This document shows, piece by piece, positions 1 through 8,179 of a stretch of DNA of 46,619 nucleotides. Under the pieces are notes generated by a model that worked only from the letters and a program-made list of their open reading frames with translations, was not told the origin of the DNA and did not search any database. The stretch comes from an uncultured Paenibacillaceae bacterium (GTDB lineage: Bacteria > Bacillota > Bacilli > Paenibacillales > DA-C8). Positions within the stretch are counted from its first letter, which is position 1, and each line of letters begins with the position of its first letter. Location: NCBI GenBank assembly GCA_937957685.1, contig CALGAO010000093.1, forward strand, positions 1 to 46,619. The letters run 5' to 3'. The translations under genes were made by a program, and so were the position numbers.

Positions 1-137
1 ATGATCGCATGCAGCACCATACCGATGAGCGTCATGCTGACCGTCAGTTTATTCGGGATGATCATTCTCGTATGATCCGTATAGAAGGCGATGGCCACCA
101 AAAGAACCATACATCCCCAGACCAAGGCATGCATCAT
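1..137 (-). CDS. Prepilin peptidase (TadV/CpaA-like), N-terminal part only
   Basis: Only the first 45 codons lie in the window; the gene continues past position 1. The reading frame starts at ATG 137 (a second ATG follows directly) behind a clear GGAGGAAAG ribosome site at 141-149. The product begins with a hydrophobic segment, followed by a D-H-T-R-M-I-I-P-N-K-L-T stretch. That resembles the first catalytic-aspartate region of A24-family prepilin peptidases (D-x-x-x-x-x-IPN-x-LT). Such enzymes are inner-membrane aspartyl proteases that cut the leader from type IVb prepilins. It is the last visible gene of the tad operon, downstream of four prepilin-like genes, which fits this role. The second catalytic motif is outside the window, so the call rests on one motif and context. 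Confidence 0.75.
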   Translation of the reverse strand, partial: MMHALVWGCMVLLVAIAFYTDHTRMIIPNKLTVSMTLIGMVLHAI

Positions 138-267
138 AACCTTTCCTCCATCCGATGCTGGCAGAACTCCAACTCGTTATCAAGCGATATCATCATGACA
201 TGTCTATAGCAAACTTTGCCTATCAGCACATGCAGCAAACCATCTTCCACTTCTCGGAGTGCTTGAG

Positions 268-900
268 CTACATGGGATCCCCGACCCAGAGCCGTTCCCA
301 TGCCTCAGCGCGAAGAGTGACAGATCGGGATACAAATGGGACGTTTATCGGCACCTCATACTCGACTTCCAGCTTGACCAACGGCTCTGCAGCTTGATTC
401 AGGATTGGATAGGATAGAGAAGTCACTTTCAGGTTCTCGCTTTTCATATGTTTCGGCAAATAATGCGCCACCACCGGCTGAAAAGCAGCCCTTATCGGCT
501 CTGTCATATGCTCCTCCCATGATCCTGCGGACTCCAAAGCGCGACTGACCGCTTCACTGACAGGTGGGGGGATCAGATCCCCATAATCATCGAGCCAATC
601 TTGGACCTTCTCTTTGCCTGACTCATACTTGTCATACCATTCGTGAAGCTTCTGCATGAGCTCGTGTTCGGACAAGGACTTCGTCAACAGATGCAGCGGA
701 TAAGCCTGCACGGCCAATTGGTGGGTAGCTTGACTTACGGCGGAGCGAAGCCCCGCTTCCATCATGCCCAATCTGACAAATGCACTCAAAGTAACGATAA
801 ACGTGAGCAGGAGCGGGATGGCGATCGCCGCCTCCAACGTGATGCTCCCCCGCTCATTCCGGCTCGCCACTCTGCGCAAACCGTTCAATAATATCCCCAT
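268..900 (-). CDS. TadE-like minor pilin
   Basis: This 210-residue protein has a short basic N-terminus, then RNERG-SITLE at about residues 14-23, then one hydrophobic helix (about 24-45). Cleavage after Gly18 would leave a mature protein with Glu at +5, the hallmark of type IV and Flp-type prepilins. The rest is soluble and probably faces outward. TadE-like pseudopilins are needed for Flp pilus assembly and are processed by the TadV peptidase, whose gene follows about 130 bp downstream. The ATG at 900 has a GGTGGAGG site just upstream and overlaps the end of the preceding TadG-like gene by 16 bp, suggesting translational coupling. TadE, rather than the main pilin, is inferred from length and position. 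Confidence 0.75.
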   Translation of the reverse strand: MGILLNGLRRVASRNERGSITLEAAIAIPLLLTFIVTLSAFVRLGMMEAGLRSAVSQATHQLAVQAYPLHLLTKSLSEHELMQKLHEWYDKYESGKEKVQDWLDDYGDLIPPPVSEAVSRALESAGSWEEHMTEPIRAAFQPVVAHYLPKHMKSENLKVTSLSYPILNQAAEPLVKLEVEYEVPINVPFVSRSVTLRAEAWERLWVGDPM

Positions 901-2882
901 GCAGCCTCCACCTTCGTCTTGTATTGATACCGTCCAAGGAACAACGAACGCAGGCTCCCATTCGCCTGGGATGTCCAGTATGTATAGTGATTCGCAAGGC
1001 GAAGTCCGGTGTTCAGTTCGATCAGAGCCTGCATGCGCTTGACATAGTCATCCTTATTCCTATGGAGAAGCAGGAACAGCCTCAGATAATCCTTATAGTT
1101 CCAAGTGAGAGATGGAGCAAACTTGCTTGAAAGAGCCAACTCCTCGCCATCCTTCAGCTTCACCGTATCCTGATAGGCCTTGGCAGCACCTTCCGCCAGT
1201 GCGAACAGAAAGACCAGATACGGGACCGCCGCTTTCATCGGTGACAGGAGCGATTCCAGCGAGCGAACCGCCAATCGCACGGCGAAGATCTCCCAATATG
1301 CCGCGGCGTAATTGGCCGAGCAGGAATGATAACCGTACAGGATGTATTCGACCTCCTGATGGCGCAGCGGATGCTGCGACGGATCCGACAAGGCGTATGT
1401 CTGATTCCTCGTTGAACCGCTGCCCAGCGTCCGGTAATTGAACATGACAAGAGCATACTCGTTGACATACATCGACTCGGTAAACCGCTCGACCAGCTGA
1501 CCGATCATCTGTCCGAATGCCATCGCGTCCTCCTTCGCCTTGCGCCCTTCCGGGTAACCGGCCTGCTCATCGTTCCGCGAAGCGTTCGTTCGCTCCTTCA
1601 GCCGCTCATAGAGCGCCTGCTCCTGCTCCTCCTGCTCCGGGTCGCAGCCGCTGATCAGATCCTTCAGCCTGTCCAGCCAGCTGGCCAATTCCCGTTCCGC
1701 TTCCTCGCGCTGCTCCCGTTCCTCCTGTTCCCGCTGCTCCTGATCTGACCTGGCGATTCGAACCTGCTCGATCCATACCGCCCAAGACTGAAGATGGCTG
1801 TCTATCTCCGAGGCCAGCTCGTCCACATTCAGCCTTTCCAGTCGGGCAGCATCGCTGGCGAATGCCCGCAGCTTCCGTTCCGACTGACTGGCCTTGCTGC
1901 GCATGAGCTGAAAGTCCTCACCGGAGATGATGCCGACGGATCGGATCGACTCGCTGCCCAGCTCCAGCTGCCACTCGTCGATGCTTCTTCGCAGCTTGTC
2001 ATTCCATGACTTCGCCTCCTCCAATGCGGCGATCAGATCGCTCGAGATCGGCTCGCTCTGCAGGACGATCGAGTGAAAGCGTTCGTGCAGACGACGCAGC
2101 CCGGCCAGCCAATGCGAATGGCGATCCAGCTGCGCTGCGAGCTCAGAGCGGGCCTGCTCCAGTTCCTCCATCCGCCGCTTCAACTCGTCGGTTATCTCCT
2201 CCGTCTGACGGATCTGTTCCAGCTCCGCATCCATCTCGGCCAGGCGGCGCATCATCGCGGCCGCGTCCCAACTCCTCAGCTCGCTGTGCTCCGGCTCGAG
2301 CGCGCGCACCTCCGCCGCCAGGGATGGAAGCGAATCGCTGATCAATCGGTCCCAATCCAGGAACAGCCGCCATACCCGCTTCATCTGTTCATCGCGGTTG
2401 CTCGCCCATCGGTCCAACTCCTGCGCCTTGTCGCCGAAGGCGGAGAAGTCCTGCAGGGCGCCGCCGAGCCCGCTTGCCTTCAGCTTGTTCGTCACCTGCA
2501 GGGCATACTCCATCGGGGCGCGGTATTTCATCTCTTCCATCACCTGACCCACGAACACCTCGGGGTCCGCGAGACTTCGCTCCATCCTCAGCTCGCTGCT
2601 CTCATACCTGGTAGCCGCATAGCCGTGGCCGCTGTTCAGCCTTACCATTCGCTCGTACAGCTCCCTGGTCGACTCGGATTCCGGCACCCCATACAGGCCA
2701 TAGGCTTGCAAAGGAACGCTGTAGGCGGCGCCGACCGATCTGAGCCCCGCCTTCACCGCCAGCTCCAGCTGCTGCTTCGCCAGCAACGAGCGGGCGTACT
2801 CGATGAGGACGGCCTGAAACAGGAAGATGGGCACGATGATGAGGATCATGAACAGCGTGACGGCTCCTCTCTCGTTACGCAT
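885..2882 (-). CDS. TadG-like large pilus-associated protein
   Basis: This is a 665-residue protein starting at ATG 2882, which overlaps the previous stop codon by 8 bp. The open frame extends further upstream, but there it lies over the previous gene in another frame. It begins MRNERG-AVTLF and then has one hydrophobic helix (about residues 8-30), as in TadG-family proteins that anchor the Flp pilus by a TadE-like N-terminus. Unlike its neighbours it has Phe, not Glu, at +5 after the candidate glycine, so it may not be processed or assembled as a pilin. The middle (about 200-450) is rich in Glu, Arg and Leu with coiled-coil character, including a Gln/Glu/Arg-rich stretch. A second hydrophobic patch lies near residue 565. 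Function is inferred from operon position and the N-terminus. Confidence 0.6.
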   Translation of the reverse strand: MRNERGAVTLFMILIIVPIFLFQAVLIEYARSLLAKQQLELAVKAGLRSVGAAYSVPLQAYGLYGVPESESTRELYERMVRLNSGHGYAATRYESSELRMERSLADPEVFVGQVMEEMKYRAPMEYALQVTNKLKASGLGGALQDFSAFGDKAQELDRWASNRDEQMKRVWRLFLDWDRLISDSLPSLAAEVRALEPEHSELRSWDAAAMMRRLAEMDAELEQIRQTEEITDELKRRMEELEQARSELAAQLDRHSHWLAGLRRLHERFHSIVLQSEPISSDLIAALEEAKSWNDKLRRSIDEWQLELGSESIRSVGIISGEDFQLMRSKASQSERKLRAFASDAARLERLNVDELASEIDSHLQSWAVWIEQVRIARSDQEQREQEEREQREEAERELASWLDRLKDLISGCDPEQEEQEQALYERLKERTNASRNDEQAGYPEGRKAKEDAMAFGQMIGQLVERFTESMYVNEYALVMFNYRTLGSGSTRNQTYALSDPSQHPLRHQEVEYILYGYHSCSANYAAAYWEIFAVRLAVRSLESLLSPMKAAVPYLVFLFALAEGAAKAYQDTVKLKDGEELALSSKFAPSLTWNYKDYLRLFLLLHRNKDDYVKRMQALIELNTGLRLANHYTYWTSQANGSLRSLFLGRYQYKTKVEAAWGYY

Positions 2883-3861
2883 CGCGATCCCCCCCGGGAT
2901 GGATCTCCACATGAATGCCGCGTTCTGCCAGCATGTCCAGCTCCGCAGCTGTCGGCGGCGGGTGCTTGTTGCCGGTGCCAAGGAAGAAATGCCATACAAC
3001 GCGAGACACCAGACCTTCCCTGAGCAGCTCGGCGTCCTTGTCCGCCTGGATGAGCAGGTCCTTCCCCCGCGTGCTGAAGATGGCCTGATGCGCCGTGCGA
3101 TCCGGCGTCAGGCTATCGATGATCCGGTCGCCCAGCGAGGTCCTGATCCTGGCTTCTTTCCCGCCGGTCTGGGCCCTCAGCCATCTGGCAGCTCCCGCGT
3201 GATCGTCGACGTTCACCTCCTGCTTGTCCGGCGACGGCTCCTGGAACAGCGACAGCACTTCCTTCGGGTTCAATCCTCGCGCGATGCCGGTATAGGTGCG
3301 CATAAGGTCGATGTTGCGTATGTATTCTGCCGGATCGCTGATGATCCGGCTGGCCTGCACGTGCAGGTCGTAACCGAACAGTCTGTGCAGCCACAGAGGA
3401 AGCCGAAGCGGCTTCTCCAGCTTCACCGTGACGATCTTCTCGATGAGGCGATTCTCGTAGCGGATCTCCCCCGATATGCTCCCCGCAAGAAGCGCCGCTC
3501 CCTTTCCCAGCTTCTTCATGGGCAAAGGTCCGTCGTCTTCCTCGCTACCCGGCAGTTCGTAGATGATCGGATGGCCGGCTCCGCCGCTGAGGAATGGTAC
3601 GGCGCCATCCGAGGTGAGACGCCAGTACAATCCGTCCCGCTGGCCCGCCTCCACGCTGCCCGACCCGATCTGCTTGTGGCTGTTGTCCCAGCTGTAAGCG
3701 GTGCGTTCGGCCAACAGCTCGGCCAGGCTGTAGAGCGCGACTTGCTGATAGATGATCAGCCCGGCGATCAGGCCGATGACGATGGTGAGGAGCACCAGCG
3801 GAAGCCAGATGGACGCTTCCAGGGTGAAGCCGCCGCGATGATTGCGGATCAGTTCCCTCAA
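2875..3861 (-). CDS. TadE/TadF-like minor pilin
   Basis: About 328 residues if translation starts at TTG 3861, which overlaps the TGA stop of the pilin gene. No good ATG exists after the pilin stop, and the longer open frame runs antisense-free over the pilin gene in another frame. The start codon is therefore uncertain. The N-terminus reads RNHRG-GFTLE followed by a long hydrophobic helix (about residues 16-40). Cleavage after the first Gly of the pair puts Glu at +5. The remainder is a soluble domain with no motif I recognise. It sits between the Flp1-like pilin and the TadG-like protein, overlapping both, so it belongs to the same transcript. Membership of the TadE/TadF group is inferred from the signal and context. 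Confidence 0.6.
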   Translation of the reverse strand: MRELIRNHRGGFTLEASIWLPLVLLTIVIGLIAGLIIYQQVALYSLAELLAERTAYSWDNSHKQIGSGSVEAGQRDGLYWRLTSDGAVPFLSGGAGHPIIYELPGSEEDDGPLPMKKLGKGAALLAGSISGEIRYENRLIEKIVTVKLEKPLRLPLWLHRLFGYDLHVQASRIISDPAEYIRNIDLMRTYTGIARGLNPKEVLSLFQEPSPDKQEVNVDDHAGAARWLRAQTGGKEARIRTSLGDRIIDSLTPDRTAHQAIFSTRGKDLLIQADKDAELLREGLVSRVVWHFFLGTGNKHPPPTAAELDMLAERGIHVEIHPGGDRDA

Positions 3862-4064
3862 TTGGGATAAAGTCCGGAAGGATAGCTGTCGTTGTCGATC
3901 TGTTGAATCGTCTCGTCGGTCTGACCGAACAAATTCGTCACCCAATCCAGGATCCATTGACGAAATGCAAAGGCGACCAGCACCAGCACCGCGATGATGA
4001 TGATAATCTCCAGCGTGCCGATGCCCCGCTCGTTGCGCCAGAAACGCACAAAAGCCTGCAGCAT
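3858..4064 (-). CDS. Flp1-like type IVb major pilin
   Basis: A 68-residue protein starting at ATG 4064, preceded by GAGGTG at a suitable distance; a GTG at 4073 lies inside that ribosome site and is less likely. The leader ends RNERG and mature sequence IGTLE follows, so cleavage after Gly14 gives Glu at +5. The next 20 residues are almost all Ile, Val, Leu, Ala and Phe, forming the pilin helix. A short polar tail of about 25 residues follows. Size and layout match Flp1-like pilins of Firmicutes, the expected structural subunit of the pilus built by the neighbouring Tad genes. It follows tadC by about 40 bp and overlaps the next gene by a few bases. Confidence 0.8.
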   Translation of the reverse strand: MLQAFVRFWRNERGIGTLEIIIIIAVLVLVAFAFRQWILDWVTNLFGQTDETIQQIDNDSYPSGLYPN

Positions 4065-4103
4065 GCATATCACCTCACTTCCCCATTGACAGAATGCAAC
4101 CCA

Positions 4104-4862
4104 TCAAGAGCCGCTGACGAACATGATGGCCGGAGCGCCGACGATGAGCAGGATCGCGATGAAGACCAGCATCAGCGGGAAGATCAGCTTCACCGTCACC
4201 TCCTCCGCCCTCTTGCGCGCCAGCGCGAGCCTCTTGCTCCACACCTGATTGGAAATATCCAGCAGCGTCTGTGCTGTCGAATCACCTCCTCGGGTCGTAT
4301 GGGTGAGCAGGATCGTGACCACCGCCCGCATATCCGGGGTGTCCGCCTTCTCCGCCAGCTGATGGAGCACCTGCGCAAGCGGCGTCTGGCAGGCCAGCTG
4401 CGCAGCCGCATCCTGAACGAGCAGCGGCAGCGGTTCCGACCGCTCTCGCCATCTGCCCGCGATGCTGCTGATCGCACCTGAAGCCGTCAGCCCGGCGTAC
4501 AGGTAGATCACGATGTTCTGCACGAACTCCGGAAGGTCGCAGGTGATGCTCTCCCGAACCAGCTCCGCCTTGTCCATCTCCGCGCGGTAGCGCAGGATCG
4601 GGATCCCTGTCACGATGAGCAGGCCGATCAGCAACCAGATCGCGTCCTCCATCAACGCCGACAGGAGGATGCAGACGACCAGCAGCCCAATTCCGATCTT
4701 CAGAATCTGTTGCCACCAGTCAGCCACGCTGACGCTGACCGATGGCTCATATCTCGCCCGGATGCGCAGCGCGGAAGCCAGACGATAGGTCACGAACGGC
4801 AGGCTTCGCTCCAGGAGACGAGCGATCGGCCGCGCGAACGTCCCCAGCGAGGCCCGATTCAT
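4104..4862 (-). CDS. tadC: TadC-like pilus assembly membrane protein (T2SSF domain)
   Basis: A 252-residue protein from ATG 4862, five bases after the tadB stop, with a G-rich ribosome site (GGGGGTGAGG) upstream. There are two hydrophobic segments near residues 60-90 (about IGIGLLVVCILLSALM and WLLIGLLIVTGIPIL). A cytoplasmic domain follows with the L-P-E-F-x-x-x-I pattern of GspF/TadC proteins, then a strongly hydrophobic C-terminal helix (about 225-248). TadB and TadC are paired inner-membrane platform proteins on which the TadA ATPase acts. The adjacent tadB gene supports the assignment. I call it TadC because of its order after TadB; the two families share the same fold. Confidence 0.8.
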   Translation of the reverse strand: MNRASLGTFARPIARLLERSLPFVTYRLASALRIRARYEPSVSVSVADWWQQILKIGIGLLVVCILLSALMEDAIWLLIGLLIVTGIPILRYRAEMDKAELVRESITCDLPEFVQNIVIYLYAGLTASGAISSIAGRWRERSEPLPLLVQDAAAQLACQTPLAQVLHQLAEKADTPDMRAVVTILLTHTTRGGDSTAQTLLDISNQVWSKRLALARKRAEEVTVKLIFPLMLVFIAILLIVGAPAIMFVSGS

Positions 4863-4867
4863 GCGGC

Positions 4868-5620
4868 TCACAACCTCACCCCCTTCAGCATCCGATAAGT
4901 CCAGACATGCCCGACGATGATCAGGACCAGGGCGACAAGCATGACGAGCCGTCCGCCGCCGGAGAACAAGGGGGCCGCATAATCCGGCGATCCGAGCAGG
5001 ACGAGGCCGATCATCGCATAGGGCGCGAGGTTCATCATGAGCGCTTCCATCTGCTTCCTCGCGACGATGACCTGGATCTCCTGCTCCGCCTGGATCTTCC
5101 GGATCAGCAGTTCGGCCGTCCTGCGCAGATGGAGCAGCAGATTGCCGCCGCTTCGCCGGTATACGCCCAGCGTGTCTGCCAGCACCTGCATGTCCTCCAG
5201 CTGCCAGGCGCGAACCACATCGACGAACGCCCGTTCCACCGACTCGCCGAGGGCGACCCGCTGATTCAGCCTGGTCACCGCCTCCAGCAGCCTCTTGCTC
5301 TCCTGCCAGGATTCGCGCCGCATCTCCTTCTCGATCTCCCTGAAGGCGTTCTCCAGCGAATGGCCCGCATACATCGTGGAGATCAGCGACTGCAGGAAGC
5401 GGGACAGCTCCAGCTGCTCGACGCTGCGTCGCCTGCGCTTTATGATCGCTTTCACAAGCGGCACAACCGCGATGCCGCCCGGCGCGAGCAGCACGCAGGC
5501 CAGTGCATGCCTGAAGAACAGCCAGCCGATTGCCCCGGCCAGCGTGCATCCGAGTATGGCGATCCCCATATCGGTTCTCGGTCGATCACGCGCCGAGGAG
5601 ATGAGCGAGGCGAGCTTCAT
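4868..5620 (-). CDS. tadB: TadB-like pilus assembly membrane protein (T2SSF domain)
   Basis: About 250 residues from ATG 5620, which has AGGTGG seven bases upstream; an in-frame GTG nine bases earlier lacks a site. Two hydrophobic segments lie near residues 20-60, then a soluble T2SSF-type helical domain (about 75-195) with the pattern L-x-R-F-L-Q-S-L-x-x-x-x-x-A-G-x-S. Two more membrane helices close the protein (about 200-245). This matches TadB, the inner-membrane platform partner of TadC. The gene starts 35 bp before tadA ends, so the two are probably translationally coupled. In Tad systems TadB and TadC convert TadA ATP hydrolysis into pilin extraction from the membrane. Confidence 0.83.
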   Translation of the reverse strand: MKLASLISSARDRPRTDMGIAILGCTLAGAIGWLFFRHALACVLLAPGGIAVVPLVKAIIKRRRRSVEQLELSRFLQSLISTMYAGHSLENAFREIEKEMRRESWQESKRLLEAVTRLNQRVALGESVERAFVDVVRAWQLEDMQVLADTLGVYRRSGGNLLLHLRRTAELLIRKIQAEQEIQVIVARKQMEALMMNLAPYAMIGLVLLGSPDYAAPLFSGGGRLVMLVALVLIIVGHVWTYRMLKGVRL

Positions 5621-6899
5621 CCTGACCACCTGCCTTGAGCCATTTCGTCCTCCGGATCAGGCGATTGCCCGTATGCTCCAGCCTGCCCACGATCCGGCCT
5701 TGCGCGTCCTGTCCGGTCTCGCGGAACAGGTAGAGCGGATTCACCTCGATCTCTCCGTCCCGCATGCCGACAACCTCGCAGATCTCCACGACGCGCCGCG
5801 AGTAATCGCGCAAGCGCTCGACATGGATCATGATATCCAGCGCTGAACTGATCTGCCGGCGGATGACCATCAGCGGCAGCTGCGATTCGGAGAGCACCAT
5901 CGTCTCCAGCCGCGAGAACATGTCCTTCACGGAATTGCTGTGTCCGGTCGAGATGGAGCCGTCATGGCCGGTATTCATCGCCTGCAGCATATCGATCGCC
6001 TCGCTGCCACGAATCTCGCCGACGATGATCCGATCCGGGCGCATTCGCAGCGACGCGCGAATCAGCTGGCGGATCGTGATCTCTCCCTTGCCCTCCAGAT
6101 TCGCATGGCGCGCCTCCAATCGGACAAGGTTGCTCAGGTGCAGCAGACGAAGCTCCGCCGAGTCCTCGATCGTGATGACGCGCTCATCGCCCGGGATGCA
6201 GCCGGACAGCGCGTTCAGCATCGTCGTCTTGCCCGCGCCGGTTCCCCCGCTGATGAAGATGTTGTAGCCGGATGCGACCATCCTGGCGAGGAAGATGGCC
6301 GCTTCCTCCGTCAGCATCCCCCACGCGACCAGCTCGGCCAGATCCGGCGACTGCGCCGGAAACTTGCGGATCGTCAGCAGCGGTCCATTCAGGCTGACCG
6401 GCGGCAGCACGATGCTGACGCGCGAGCCATCCTTCAGCCTGGCATCAACGATCGGCGAAGAGGTGTTGACGACGCGATTCACCTGCGCGGCGATCAGCTG
6501 GATGGTATCCTCCAGATTCTCCGGTCGGGAGAATCGGACAGATGTCTTCTCGATCCTGCCGCCCCGTTCGATGAAGATCTCATCGTACCGGTTCACCATG
6601 ATCTCCGTGATCGTCGGATCATCGATCAGCGGCTGCAGCACATCGTAGCCGCGCATCGCGTGAAACACGCGCTCGATCAGCTGGCGCTTCTCCTCCAGCC
6701 TCAAGTGATGCTCCCGGCTGTAGTGAAAGACCTCATCCTCGATCTTGCGCCTCACCTGCTCATCATCGATCTCTCCCACCACTTCGATCTGCTCCTGAAC
6801 GCGCCGACGGATCAGGTCCAGCAGTTCATCCACCCCATGCTTGTCTCCAGGGCCGGGACTCGTCGCATGACCCGGCGTTTGTTCCTGAATCTCATTCAT
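5586..6899 (-). CDS. tadA: TadA/CpaF-type pilus assembly ATPase
   Basis: A 437-residue secretion ATPase of the CpaF/TadA branch of the VirB11/PilT superfamily. From ATG 6899 there is an N-terminal domain (about 20-170). Walker A S-G-G-T-G-A-G-K-T-T follows at about 217-226, then Asp-box region near 245, Walker B-like RIIVGEIRG at about 290-298, and a His-box TGHDGSISTGHS at about 310-321. These are the expected catalytic elements for a hexameric cytoplasmic motor powering Flp pilus assembly. The start has GGGAGG 11 bases upstream and overlaps the preceding ATPase gene by 8 bp. It is the most securely identified gene of the tad operon; the length is usual for the family. Confidence 0.93.
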   Translation of the reverse strand: MNEIQEQTPGHATSPGPGDKHGVDELLDLIRRRVQEQIEVVGEIDDEQVRRKIEDEVFHYSREHHLRLEEKRQLIERVFHAMRGYDVLQPLIDDPTITEIMVNRYDEIFIERGGRIEKTSVRFSRPENLEDTIQLIAAQVNRVVNTSSPIVDARLKDGSRVSIVLPPVSLNGPLLTIRKFPAQSPDLAELVAWGMLTEEAAIFLARMVASGYNIFISGGTGAGKTTMLNALSGCIPGDERVITIEDSAELRLLHLSNLVRLEARHANLEGKGEITIRQLIRASLRMRPDRIIVGEIRGSEAIDMLQAMNTGHDGSISTGHSNSVKDMFSRLETMVLSESQLPLMVIRRQISSALDIMIHVERLRDYSRRVVEICEVVGMRDGEIEVNPLYLFRETGQDAQGRIVGRLEHTGNRLIRRTKWLKAGGQDEARLAHLLGA

Positions 6900-8004
6900 C
6901 CCTGGCCACACCTCCCAGCACCGGTGAATCAAGGATCAGCCTGCTGATGATCGACTCGAACCGTTCGGAGGACTGATAAGGCTCATCCACCGCATCCCGC
7001 ACTCCCATGTATGGCAGCACCGCTTCGATATGCGGATTGTCTGCAGCAGACAGAAGCGAAGGCGGACCGCTCACCTGGTTGAGGATGAGGCGCACATGGC
7101 TCCGCTCGGCGAACGCGCGCAGATGAGGATAATGCGTGAAGTCCCGCCGTTGCCATGGCGCGACGAGCCAACATTCGTCGGCTTGCAGCTGGCCGTCCAC
7201 CAGATCGTCCAGCCAATGGGCGTCCAGGTCCAGTACCACCGCCTGAAATCCGATCATGCGGAATACATCGCAGATCTGACGGACATGCTCCGTCGTCAGA
7301 TCGCGCAGATCCCGCCTGATCACCGGCGGACGCAAGGTGTACACCCCTGTCGACGGATGTCGGCCGCAGTACAGATGCCATTCAAGCATCAGCCGCTCCG
7401 GCCTGGTCGTGAGCGCGTACAGCAATCTCGAGAGATCATGCTCAACATCGGGAGCCATCACCGGCTCCGGATACAGATCCAGGTGCAGATACAGCACCTT
7501 CTCCAAGCGCATCGCCAGCAGCTTGGCCAGATGGCAGGCGATCGTCGTCACGCCGCTTCCCCCATAGGGGGAGGCAACCGCCATCTTCACCATCGAGCTT
7601 GCGGGATCATCACGCATCGCTCTCCTGTCAGCCGCGGTCGCCTTCTGCTTCCCGAACGCCTCAGACCTCCCGGCAGGCTCAAGCCCCTCCCTCAGCCTCT
7701 GGAGCTGATGAAGCAAGCGAGAGACGGGCTGATACATCCTGAGCAAGTGCTCATCTGCAGCCGGCTCATCGGCCTGATCGGTCAGCATCACGATGGGCGT
7801 GCGATCGGAACTGAACAACCTAGCGCATGGATCCCGCCACGGTTTCTCGCACAGGACGACATGCGCCTCACCGCCTGCCTGTCGATACCGTTCCAGCGCC
7901 TCCGGGCTCGAGAACTGATGAAGGCGAACCTGGCTGTGCCAGTGGCTCTGGCGAATATAGCGGGCGAATCTCTCCATATATTCGAGATTGGAACAGAGGA
8001 TCAC
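6892..8004 (-). CDS. TadZ/CpaE-like ATPase with degenerate Walker A
   Basis: About 370 residues. Residues 1-100 look like a receiver-type alpha/beta domain (opening with an I-L-C-S-N-L strand) without clear phosphorylation residues. After a basic linker, a MinD/ParA-type domain starts near 138 with P-Y-G-G-S-G-V-T-T at 146-154. ParA proteins usually have K-G-G-x-G-K-T-T, so both signature lysines are absent here, as in many TadZ/CpaE proteins. TadZ localises the Tad apparatus, often at a pole. The start is unclear. GTG 8004 lies 19 bases from the GAGGTG site at 8024-8029, whereas an in-frame ATC at 8016 is 7 bases away and would give a better-looking (M)TEIVILCS start. The nearby ATG at 8021-8023 is in another frame. 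Confidence 0.75.
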   Translation of the reverse strand: MILCSNLEYMERFARYIRQSHWHSQVRLHQFSSPEALERYRQAGGEAHVVLCEKPWRDPCARLFSSDRTPIVMLTDQADEPAADEHLLRMYQPVSRLLHQLQRLREGLEPAGRSEAFGKQKATAADRRAMRDDPASSMVKMAVASPYGGSGVTTIACHLAKLLAMRLEKVLYLHLDLYPEPVMAPDVEHDLSRLLYALTTRPERLMLEWHLYCGRHPSTGVYTLRPPVIRRDLRDLTTEHVRQICDVFRMIGFQAVVLDLDAHWLDDLVDGQLQADECWLVAPWQRRDFTHYPHLRAFAERSHVRLILNQVSGPPSLLSAADNPHIEAVLPYMGVRDAVDEPYQSSERFESIISRLILDSPVLGGVARDE

Positions 8005-8037
8005 GATTTCCGTGATGGTTCATCACCTCGCATAACG

Positions 8038-8085
8038 AAAAAAGCACACGTCGACATCAGGCCTGATATCGACGGTGCTTCCGTC
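8038..8085 (-). promoter_or_regulatory. Candidate attenuator hairpin upstream of the TadZ-like gene
   Basis: On the minus strand this stretch can fold in two exclusive ways. The short form is GACGG-AAGCA-CCGTC (8071-8085), a perfect five-pair stem with loop AAGCA. The long form pairs AAGCAC with GTGCTT around an almost perfect inner stem and is followed by six T residues (8038-8043), as in an intrinsic terminator. The ribosome site of the TadZ-like gene follows within 15 bases. A second element with the same conserved ends and compensating changes lies upstream of the kinase gene (9766-9811). I read this as an attenuator within the tad operon; no ligand or factor is known to me. Confidence 0.5.
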
Positions 8086-8179
8086 ATTCGTCCATTATCC
8101 TAATTATTCTATATTTTGATTATATTAACATTCCATTGGAAATGCAACTGGTGATTGAACGTTTTGGCCTGCCCGTCCC

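Noticed and set aside
4104..5549. Open frame extending far upstream of tadC
   Set aside because: The upstream part lies over tadB in another frame; ATG 4862 with a G-rich ribosome site fits the TadC family length.
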